Positions 1-5,195 of a stretch of DNA of 5,991 nt are shown piece by piece. This stretch comes from Bacillota bacterium (GTDB taxonomy: Bacteria > Bacillota > Dethiobacteria > Dethiobacterales > Dethiobacteraceae), in contig DUUE01000412.1 of the NCBI GenBank assembly GCA_012841735.1, forward strand, positions 1 through 5,991, written 5' to 3'. The notes under the pieces were generated by a model. It did not search any database, was not told where the DNA came from, and saw only the letters and a list, made by a program, of their open reading frames with translations. Within the stretch, counting starts at the first letter, position 1, and each line of letters begins with the position of its first letter. Both the position numbers and the translations under genes were made by a program.

Positions 1-299
1 CCAATGGCTTTTTCTGCGTTCTTTTTGATCTGCCTCATCCCGTAACCCAGAGAACCCTTGTTGTTGGGGATGAGGACGACCGCAGGAAGCATTTTTTCAT
101 TGAGCGCGTCAATTTCCGGCTGGATGTGCTCGGCAATGGCTTCCGTGATACAGACCACCGCCACTTTATCCCGCTCTGTTTCCCGCAGGGCACGCAGCGC
201 TTCCGCCGGGCCGGTGACCGGGTAGGTGGTTACGCCGAGAGCTTTAAAACCGAGAATTGAGTCTTTGTCTCCGATCACTGCCACTTTATACATAGGCAT
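1..299 (-). CDS. atpF: V-type ATP synthase subunit F (3' end outside window)
   Basis: This is the small central-shaft subunit (NtpG in Enterococcus nomenclature). It binds subunit D in the rotor of the soluble V1 part, in the cytoplasm. The visible 99 codons show the family's N-terminal fold: a beta strand with the motif VIGDKDSILGFKALGV, a mid-protein ITEAIAEHI helix, and the strand PAVVLIPNNKGSLGYG followed by a basic helix ending in AEKAIG. Family members are about 100-110 residues, so only the last few are missing. Three in-frame starts exist (GTG 302, ATG 299, ATG 293). I chose ATG 299 because an AAAGG site lies 7 bases upstream; many homologues begin close to the MYKVAVIG of ATG 293. 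The gene overlaps the 3' end of subunit C by 14 bases (8 if ATG 293 is used), which suggests coupled translation. The catalytic genes A, B and D usually follow. Confidence 0.95.
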   Translation of the reverse strand, partial: MPMYKVAVIGDKDSILGFKALGVTTYPVTGPAEALRALRETERDKVAVVCITEAIAEHIQPEIDALNEKMLPAVVLIPNNKGSLGYGMRQIKKNAEKAI

Positions 300-1290
300 C
301 ACGTAACCTTTCCCTGATTTCTGCCACAGGCAGCCGGTTGATTTTTCCGGTCAGCACAATGCGGATAATTTTTATTTCATTCTCTTTGGCCAGTAAATAC
401 CCGATGACCGGTTCAGGACCCAGGGTAACGTATTTTGCCTGCCGGACACGTTCCAAGAGGAAATTGTCCGCCAGCTTTTCGTAGCGGGTCAGTGTGCCTG
501 TTTGCTGAAAAAGCTGTACCCCTTCGGCTACCACCTGGGCGTAGGGCAAGGAAGCCAGCCGGTCCACAATAACTTCCAACGGGTCGGTCAAATCCAGCAT
601 GGCAAGCAGGTCCAGGCTGCCGCCGGGCAGCAGGACCGCCGCCAGGAAACTCTTTGCTCGCTGCATGCGCCTGACACGCAGGAAAGTTTTAATATTGGTC
701 AGATCGACGAGAGCGGAAAAATAATCCTGCAGGTATTTAATTTTACTCCTCTGCACTTCTGCGGCCAGTTCCTTAAACAGGGCCTGATCCAGCCACAGGT
801 CGACCAGCTGCGGGTCAAAACCGCTCTCCAGTTTTTCCGCAAGCTTTTGCGCCGTCTCCTGCATCTGCGGGGGAAGGTTGCGGAAATCCTCCTCGCTGAC
901 GGCACGCACCAGTTCATCAAGAGGAATATTGCCCAGCCCGGGCAGGAGCAGTTCGGGTCTTTGCTCCTTGAGGTGCGCCGCCTTAAAAAGCACCTTCAGG
1001 TTATGGTAATCGTATTTCCTGGCGAAAAAAGCAATGATTTTTTCTTCAGGAGACAGCCGGCGTAATTCCCGGTAAATGCGGAGCAGTTCCGCGTACAGGA
1101 TTTTTTCATACTCATAGACATCTGCCAGTTCGGCCAGGTAGTCGGAATACTCACTTTCACCCAGCACTTTCAGGGCTTCATCCGCGCTTTTTGCTTCGAC
1201 CATGCGTTCAATTCGGTCCCGGTCCAGGAGCCGCGTTTCCATTACTTTGATACGCCCCACGGCATAGGCGTAGCGATCCATCTTCAGCAC
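286..1290 (-). CDS. atpC: V-type ATP synthase subunit C
   Basis: This is a 334-residue protein of the AC39 / subunit d family (vATP-synt_AC39). It is the funnel-shaped cap that seats the central shaft (D and F) on the proteolipid ring. The N-terminus has the typical pattern YAYAVGRIKVMETRLL, followed by an alpha-helical DEALKVLGESEYSDY segment (residues about 37-51). A second repeat-like helical half runs through LTNIKTFLRVRRM and ends with LLAKENEIKIIRIVLTGK, the conserved close of the family. Length is normal and no membrane segment is expected. The start is GTG at 1290: an AAGGAGG site sits 8 bases upstream, whereas the first in-frame ATG (1281) is 17 bases away. It lies 30 bases after subunit E and overlaps subunit F at its 3' end. 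Confidence 0.95.
   Translation of the reverse strand: MLKMDRYAYAVGRIKVMETRLLDRDRIERMVEAKSADEALKVLGESEYSDYLAELADVYEYEKILYAELLRIYRELRRLSPEEKIIAFFARKYDYHNLKVLFKAAHLKEQRPELLLPGLGNIPLDELVRAVSEEDFRNLPPQMQETAQKLAEKLESGFDPQLVDLWLDQALFKELAAEVQRSKIKYLQDYFSALVDLTNIKTFLRVRRMQRAKSFLAAVLLPGGSLDLLAMLDLTDPLEVIVDRLASLPYAQVVAEGVQLFQQTGTLTRYEKLADNFLLERVRQAKYVTLGPEPVIGYLLAKENEIKIIRIVLTGKINRLPVAEIRERLRDAYV
307..315 (-). promoter_or_regulatory. Shine-Dalgarno site of subunit F
   Basis: On the minus strand the sequence AGGGAAAGG lies inside the end of the subunit C gene. It ends 7 bases before ATG 299 but 13 bases before ATG 293. Spacing favours the upstream ATG as the start of subunit F. Confidence 0.55.
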
Positions 1291-1298
1291 ATTCCATG

Positions 1299-1305
1299 CC
1301 TCCTT
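1299..1305 (-). promoter_or_regulatory. Shine-Dalgarno site that fixes a GTG start for subunit C
   Basis: AAGGAGG on the minus strand ends 8 bases before GTG 1290. An ATG at 1297 lies closer but is out of frame with the subunit C reading frame, and the in-frame ATG at 1281 is too far away. GTG is therefore the best-supported start. Confidence 0.7.
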
Positions 1306-1320
1306 CCCGGCGGATGTCGG

Positions 1321-1920
1321 TTAAGCAAAAAGAATTGCCGCCACATCCGGTTCCAGCTGCTCCCGCTGCATCCGCAGCAGGGCGGGGAAAGAACTGTTTA
1401 TTTCCGCATCACTGGTGCGCAGGATAAAACCTCCCTGTATGTCACGGGTTTCAGCCGCCAGAGTCAGCTTGCCCTGCTTGCCCTGTTTCACCAGTTCATT
1501 GTTAACCCGCTGCAGGAAGCTGTCCGTGAAACGATCGCGGTCGGCGGCCGCCACAATAATTTCTTCCGTACCTGTTTCCGCGGCGGCAAGAAGCATGGAG
1601 GTGATTACCTTTTCATATTCCGCAGGCTCCATGTGTTGCAGGCGCTCCAGAGCCCGGGTAAAAGTATCCTCAATCAGTTCTTTTTTGGCCGCCAAAAGCG
1701 CCTTGCGGGCTTCCAGCTCGGCAATGGTGCGGGCCCGGCGCTTCTTTTCCTCGGCCTGCTGTCTGGCCTCTGTCAGCAGCTGATTCCGCCTGTTTTCAGC
1801 CTCCTGGCGCGCTTTAGTCAGGATTGCTTCCGCCTGTTGCCTGGCACCGGACATCACCTGTTCAGCAAAGCTTTGTGCTTCGCCCAGGATTTTCTCGGTG
1901 AGCTTTTCTGCTCCTGACAT
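1321..1920 (-). CDS. atpE: V-type ATP synthase subunit E (peripheral stalk)
   Basis: A 199-residue peripheral-stalk subunit that pairs with the G/H subunit and holds the A3B3 head against rotation. Residues about 1-95 are a long helix rich in Ala, Glu, Gln, Arg and Lys with few breaks, as expected for the right-handed coiled coil with G/H. The C-terminal globular domain carries the family pattern IQGGFILR (Gly163-Gly164-Phe165) followed by DAEINSSF with Asn175, then a closing helix ending in AAILFA. Length matches the family (about 190-210). Start ATG 1920 has AAGGAGG 8 bases upstream, and the AA of that site belongs to the TAA stop of subunit K. Only 13 bases separate the two genes, so they should share a transcript and probably couple in translation. 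Confidence 0.95.
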   Translation of the reverse strand: MSGAEKLTEKILGEAQSFAEQVMSGARQQAEAILTKARQEAENRRNQLLTEARQQAEEKKRRARTIAELEARKALLAAKKELIEDTFTRALERLQHMEPAEYEKVITSMLLAAAETGTEEIIVAAADRDRFTDSFLQRVNNELVKQGKQGKLTLAAETRDIQGGFILRTSDAEINSSFPALLRMQREQLEPDVAAILFA

Positions 1921-1933
1921 CAGACAGACCTCC

Positions 1934-2416
1934 TTAAACCGCGATACCGAACAGCATCATAATGGACATCAGCAGTGCCAGCACGGCGTAAGTTTCAACC
2001 ATAACGGCAAAAATAATGGCTTTACCCGATTCTTCAGCGCGTTTTGCCACCAGGTAGACACCGCTGACGGCTGTCTTGCCCTGGTAAATGGCGGACACCA
2101 GGCCGCCAATGGCAATGGGGAGGGCGGCAAAAAGGAAAGACCAGCCCTGTTCCACTGTCAGAAAGGCGGGGTTGCCGCCGATTAAGCCGATGCGCTGCAA
2201 AATCAGAAAGCCCACCAGCAGGCCGTAAATCCCCTGTGTGCCGGGCAGTGCCTGCAGAATCAAAGCCGAACCGAATTTGTCGGGATCTTCGGAAACGACA
2301 CCGGCCGCGGCCTGTCCCACTGTACCTACGCCAATGGCCGAACCGATACCGGCCAGCAACACTGCTGCAGCAGCACCAATAACCGCCAGAATTAACCCTG
2401 ATTCCAAACCTAACAT
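1934..2416 (-). CDS. ntpK: V-type ATP synthase subunit K, double-hairpin proteolipid (rotor ring)
   Basis: A 160-residue, four-helix proteolipid of the rotor ring. Helix 1 carries the glycine-rich GIGSAIGVG (residues 23-31), helix 2 LPGTQGIYG (57-65), helix 3 the SAIYQGK segment with Gln112, and helix 4 VMVETYAVL with Glu141. The two hairpins resemble each other, but only the second has the carboxylate; helix 2 has Gln61 at the related place. This is the usual V-type arrangement of one ion site per four helices. Against E. hirae NtpK recalled from memory, the sodium ligands (Leu61, Thr64, Gln65, Gln110, Glu139, plus Tyr68) map to Leu57, Thr60, Gln61, Gln112, Glu141 and Tyr64, so sodium coupling is likely. 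The frame is open upstream to ATG 2467, but the strong AAAGGAGG site 8 bases before ATG 2416 and the family's usual N-terminus support the shorter form. Confidence 0.96.
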   Translation of the reverse strand: MLGLESGLILAVIGAAAAVLLAGIGSAIGVGTVGQAAAGVVSEDPDKFGSALILQALPGTQGIYGLLVGFLILQRIGLIGGNPAFLTVEQGWSFLFAALPIAIGGLVSAIYQGKTAVSGVYLVAKRAEESGKAIIFAVMVETYAVLALLMSIMMLFGIAV

Positions 2417-2424
2417 TACATTTT

Positions 2425-2432
2425 CCTCCTTT
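2425..2432 (-). promoter_or_regulatory. Strong Shine-Dalgarno site that sets the start of subunit K
   Basis: AAAGGAGG on the minus strand is followed by an A-rich 8-base spacer and ATG 2416. The alternative ATG at 2467, which would add 17 polar residues, has no such site in front of it. Confidence 0.8.
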
Positions 2433-2464
2433 TTCAGACTGCACTGTGACAGCCACTGCATAAT

Positions 2465-2494
2465 CATTTTTAGTAAAAAGTAAAATGTAACCGT
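2465..2494 (-). promoter_or_regulatory. A/T-rich spacer before the proteolipid gene, possible translation or expression enhancer
   Basis: The 78-base gap between subunits I and K (2417-2494) is the longest inside the ATPase cluster. Its first 30 bases are about 80% A/T with runs of T and A, unlike the surrounding DNA. A U-rich stretch upstream of the ring-subunit gene is known to raise translation of E. coli atpE. A similar role here, giving extra proteolipid for a multi-copy ring, is inference. No convincing promoter or hairpin terminator is visible in the gap. Confidence 0.3.
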
Positions 2495-4450
2495 TTATTT
2501 ATGCGGGAGGCCTTCAGGCCGGATCTCAATGTGACGGGTCTGCAGGCGGAAAGGTTTGAAGTGCTTCCCGCCGCCTTCATAAAACTGGTTGTAAAACTCT
2601 ATATACTGCAGGCGGCTGGAATGAATAAAGGCTCCCAGGGCGTTAATGGCCAAATTGAAAACATGCCCGCCTGCCAGGAGAATAAACATGGCCACATAAC
2701 CAATGGGATGCCCTTTTAAAAGACCGGCCATGGTGTTTACCGTCAGGCTGACCACGCCTGTGGCAAGGCCCAGCGCCAACAAACGGGAGTATGAGAGGAT
2801 ATCGCTCAGGTAGCCTGTAATGTTATAAAGGGACAGGACCCCGGAGAAAAACTTTTTAATCAGGGAGCTTTGTGCACGGCCCTGGGTCAGGACCAGCCCC
2901 ACGGCACTGGCAAGTGCCAGGTATTTGCCAAACTGGGCTGCGGCCGGCACAATTAAGAGCAAAAGCCCGATGATGAGCCCGTACCAGAGGACGACATCGG
3001 CAAAAGCGGCAAAATACTCGCGCCGGCGCACCAGGTGGATCAGCTTCACCATCATCCCCCAGAAAATATGAATAACACCCAGAGCCAGTGAGTAAACCAG
3101 CAGGCGCATGGGATCGCTGAGGGAATCAAAATAAAGGGGGGCTCCCAGGACCTGGTAGCCAAGCCAGCCGCCGATCAGCCAGCCGAAAACAACTGTGGAG
3201 AGACCGCAGGCAAAAATGATTTTCAGCAGTTTACGCATATTCTCCCCTTTAATCTTCATCAGCCCCAGCACCGCCAGCAGCGAGAGAAACACCCCGTAGG
3301 CGGCGTCAGTGAGGGCAATGCCGAAGAAGACAATAAAAAAGGGCGTAAAGGCGGCTGTGGGGTCAACACCGGCGGGGCTTGGCGCCCCGTAAAGCTTCGT
3401 TACAAATTCAAAGGGGGCAAAAAGTGGTTTGTTTTCCAGAAGGACCGGGAAGGCTTCACCCGGTTCCGGTTCACGCACCACCATTTCCACGGAGTCGCTG
3501 ACGCCGGCCAGGATCAGCTTCAGCCTTTCGACATCGGCCTGCCTGATCCAGCCTTCCAGGACAAAAGTACGAGCCGTCCGGCCCAGGTTTTCCACTGCCT
3601 GCTTTTTCTCCCGTAAAACTGTCAGGTAATCCAGGTAGCAGAGCAGCTGCTCACGGTATTGTACCAGCTCCGCCAGGTTTTGCATGACTTCTTCCTGCCT
3701 GGCGGAAAGCCCCTGCAAATCTTCTTCCAGGCCGGCAAGCAACTCTTCCGGCAGGCCTGTGAGCTCCGGAAAAGCATGTAATACATAGTCAAAACGTTTT
3801 AACACTTCACGGACTGTTTCCGCATCACTGTGGTGGGTAACAAGCACAAAGTATATTTCCCCGCGCAGGTTTTCCACCTCTTCCAGGTAGTAGGCGGTAT
3901 CCGTTTCCGCCAGTTCCTCCCGGAGCCTGACTGCCACATTTGCCGGCAGCGAAAAAAGCTCCGTTTTGACGGCGGGGGTGGACTTTAACCGTTCAAGCGG
4001 CACAGGCAGGTACCGCCAGGGAAAAAGTTGCTGCCGTAGATTCTGCAGGCGTGTCTCTTCATTGCGTATTTGCAAAAGCTGCTCGTCTATGGCTTTAATG
4101 GCGGCAAAGACTTTGCTGCTGACCTCCGCCCAGCCGGCTGCTTTTTGCTCCATTTCCCCGGCAGAGATACTTTTTTTCTCTGCCAGCATGTCATCAAGCA
4201 GGCCTTTTCTCACCGGGTGGTAACGGTTGAGAAAATCCAGGTTAAACTTTACTTCCGCCAGCCTGCCCTCCAGTTCCTGCAATGCTTCCTGCTCCTGGTC
4301 CCTGGTCAGGGATGTGGCCCAGTCTTCTTCTTCAGTGCCCGTGATGTCACTGATTTCGAGCAATCCGGACTGCTGCAGGGCCGACAAAATATGTTCTTTA
4401 TCAGCCTGGTGGGCAAGCAGGTACACTTTATTCATTCTAGCTATGCCCAT
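2495..4450 (-). CDS. ntpI: V-type ATP synthase subunit I (stator membrane subunit, homologue of subunit a)
   Basis: A 651-residue subunit that anchors the peripheral stalks and forms the ion half-channels beside the K ring. Residues 1 to about 340 are soluble and include long charged helical, coiled-coil stretches. Residues about 368-610 are membrane-embedded with roughly eight helices, starting with TPFFIVFFGIALTDAAYG (369-386). The helix YLSDILSYSRLLALGLA contains Arg556, and the last helix runs into HSSRLQYIEFYNQFYEGGG with Arg613. These two arginines match the conserved pair that faces the ring carboxylate in this family. Length is typical. Start ATG 4450 (MGIARMNKV) fits the family's usual N-terminus, but its GGAGAGG site is 13 bases away; ATG 4435, two codons after the upstream stop, is possible. 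With ATG 4450 the gene overlaps G/H by 14 bases. Confidence 0.96.
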   Translation of the reverse strand: MGIARMNKVYLLAHQADKEHILSALQQSGLLEISDITGTEEEDWATSLTRDQEQEALQELEGRLAEVKFNLDFLNRYHPVRKGLLDDMLAEKKSISAGEMEQKAAGWAEVSSKVFAAIKAIDEQLLQIRNEETRLQNLRQQLFPWRYLPVPLERLKSTPAVKTELFSLPANVAVRLREELAETDTAYYLEEVENLRGEIYFVLVTHHSDAETVREVLKRFDYVLHAFPELTGLPEELLAGLEEDLQGLSARQEEVMQNLAELVQYREQLLCYLDYLTVLREKKQAVENLGRTARTFVLEGWIRQADVERLKLILAGVSDSVEMVVREPEPGEAFPVLLENKPLFAPFEFVTKLYGAPSPAGVDPTAAFTPFFIVFFGIALTDAAYGVFLSLLAVLGLMKIKGENMRKLLKIIFACGLSTVVFGWLIGGWLGYQVLGAPLYFDSLSDPMRLLVYSLALGVIHIFWGMMVKLIHLVRRREYFAAFADVVLWYGLIIGLLLLIVPAAAQFGKYLALASAVGLVLTQGRAQSSLIKKFFSGVLSLYNITGYLSDILSYSRLLALGLATGVVSLTVNTMAGLLKGHPIGYVAMFILLAGGHVFNLAINALGAFIHSSRLQYIEFYNQFYEGGGKHFKPFRLQTRHIEIRPEGLPHK

Positions 4451-4763
4451 ATGACTTCACAATCCTCTCCATAACCAGCGCAATGGCCGCTTCCTGTTTG
4501 CTGCGGGCCGCGGAGATCAGTTCCTCTCTTTCCTGTGCGGCACGCTCCTCAATGGGAATAACCAATTGTTCACATTCTTTTTCCGCCGCCGCCAGCAGCG
4601 CGCGGCCTTCCGCTTCCGCCTCTGTCAATTGCCGCTGCTTCAGTGCGGCTGCTTCCAGTTCCGCGTTGCGTAAGAGCTGTTTTGCCTCTGCCTGTGCTTT
4701 GTTTTTTACTGCTTCCGCTTTTTCTTCCGCTGCACGTACTGCCTGGATAACTTCCTGCAACAA
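4437..4763 (-). CDS. V-type ATP synthase subunit G/H (peripheral stalk coiled coil)
   Basis: A 108-residue helical protein matching the short peripheral-stalk subunit, called G in Thermus, NtpF in Enterococcus and AhaH in methanogens. It forms a coiled coil with subunit E. Nearly the whole length is one amphipathic helix rich in Ala, Glu, Lys and Gln, with no membrane segment; a single Pro near residue 70 (VIPIEE) interrupts it, and the end is VMERIVKSYGHS. Sequence identity in this family is low, so the call rests on length, composition and its place before subunit I. No ATG occurs near the 5' end. The start is taken as TTG 4763, with GGAGG 9 bases upstream; a second TTG follows at 4760. The stop TAG lies inside or just before the start region of subunit I. 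Confidence 0.88.
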   Translation of the reverse strand: MLQEVIQAVRAAEEKAEAVKNKAQAEAKQLLRNAELEAAALKQRQLTEAEAEGRALLAAAEKECEQLVIPIEERAAQEREELISAARSKQEAAIALVMERIVKSYGHS

Positions 4764-4772
4764 ACGTTTTCA

Positions 4773-4777
4773 CCTCC
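4773..4777 (-). promoter_or_regulatory. Shine-Dalgarno site supporting a TTG start for subunit G/H
   Basis: GGAGG within GGGAGGTGA on the minus strand ends 9 bases before TTG 4763. The nearby GTG at 4773 opens a different frame whose product has no resemblance to an ATPase subunit, so TTG is the likely start. Confidence 0.6.
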
Positions 4778-4821
4778 CTTATCCTGCCGTGTAAACCGTT
4801 CCTGTGCCGGCAAAGCGTCTG

Positions 4822-5025
4822 CTATTTTTTCAAAAGCAGGCGCACTGCCTGCCGGAAACCGGTAATGAGGCCAAGCAGCGCTCCCCCGGCAACAAAAAGG
4901 GGTTCCTGCCCATAGCGTTCGCCCAGGCGGCGGCCCAGCAAAACTCCGGCCACAAGCGGCAGCGCAATGCCTGCCGCCAGTCTGAAGGCTGTCAGCAAGC
5001 CGGAAAAACCCGTGTCTTTTCCCAC
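4822..5025 (-). CDS. Small two-helix membrane protein, AtpZ/AtpI-like
   Basis: A 67-residue protein with two predicted membrane helices (residues about 13-31 and 42-57) joined by a short polar, charged turn (RRLGERYGQEP) and ending in a basic tail. The pattern GIALPLVAGVLLGRRLG, then a Pro after the turn, then GGALLGLITGFRQAVRLL fits the AtpZ/AtpI family found at the head of F-type ATP synthase operons. Those proteins are linked to ring assembly and to Mg/Ca uptake. The usual aspartate after the first helix is Glu36 here. The protein is short, so the call rests on pattern rather than firm homology. The start is GTG 5025; an in-frame stop 18 bases upstream leaves no earlier start, and only a weak GGGTG precedes it. 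It lies 58 bases before G/H, so it is probably part of the ATPase operon. Confidence 0.65.
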   Translation of the reverse strand: MGKDTGFSGLLTAFRLAAGIALPLVAGVLLGRRLGERYGQEPLFVAGGALLGLITGFRQAVRLLLKK

Positions 5026-5054
5026 GCAAGCACCCGCTTTAAATCAATATTACA

Positions 5055-5127
5055 GTTCCCGGCACCCTGCACTCCTATGCGCTGTGCAAAAAGCGCCGGA
5101 CACCTTCAGGCTATTCGCCATGGAAAC
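5055..5127 (-). repeat. Long imperfect dyad in the leader, possible structured RNA
   Basis: Read on the minus strand, nested arms pair around one centre. GTTTCC (5127-5122) pairs with GGGAAC (5060-5055), including one G-T pair. GGC (5119-5117) pairs with GCC (5063-5061), and CCTG (5110-5107) with CAGG (5069-5066). TCC (5100-5098) pairs with GGA (5075-5073), and GCGCT (5096-5092) with AGCGC (5083-5079) around an 8-base loop. No run of T follows, so it is not a standard terminator. It could be a structured 5' leader of the ATPase genes or a dispersed repeat element. I do not recognise a named RNA family. Confidence 0.4.
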
Positions 5128-5164
5128 AAAAATCCCTGCCGGCAAGTAAAGCCTGTACTAGTTA

Positions 5165-5193
5165 ATTGTATCACTAATTCCAGAGGGAGAAAA
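5165..5193 (-). promoter_or_regulatory. Candidate extended -10 promoter for the ATPase operon
   Basis: On the minus strand TGATACAAT (5173-5165) fits the extended -10 pattern TGnTATAAT with one mismatch. At 17-base spacing the -35 position holds TTTTCT (5193-5188), a poor match, which is tolerable for an extended -10 site. The short arms TAGT and ACTA flank the -10 as a weak dyad. Transcription would begin near 5158, giving a leader of about 130 bases before GTG 5025 that contains the long dyad. Confidence 0.4.
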
Positions 5194-5195
5194 GC

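Noticed and set aside
502..1065. Plus-strand frame of 187 codons opposite subunit C
   Set aside because: It lies wholly antisense to a clear subunit C gene, has a low-complexity Gln/Arg-rich product with no recognisable family, and has no neighbours on that strand.
2417..2467. N-terminal extension of subunit K from ATG 2467
   Set aside because: The added residues are polar and unlike the family N-terminus, and the start has no ribosome site. A strong site sits directly before ATG 2416.
4805..4812. Palindrome TGCCGGCA, also present at 5137-5144, on either side of the AtpZ/AtpI-like gene
   Set aside because: An eight-base G/C palindrome is common in DNA of this composition, and similar strings occur inside coding sequence. 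There is no evidence of a shared function.
5050..5121. Minus-strand 23-codon frame (ATG 5121 to TAA) inside the leader dyad, a possible leader peptide
   Set aside because: Only a poor AGGGA site 11 bases upstream precedes it and the product has no recognisable pattern. Its length could easily arise by chance, and the bases are better explained by the dyad.
4967..5149. Plus-strand frame of 60 codons across the leader region
   Set aside because: It runs across the AtpZ/AtpI-like gene and the dyad in antisense, with no ribosome site or family resemblance seen. If the region proves to be a dispersed repeat, the frame would be a by-product.
5131..5150. Possible terminator after the flippase-like gene (CTTG-CCGG-CAGG followed by GATTTTT on the minus strand)
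   Set aside because: The stem has only four pairs including a G-T, and the T-run is short. This is too weak to call.
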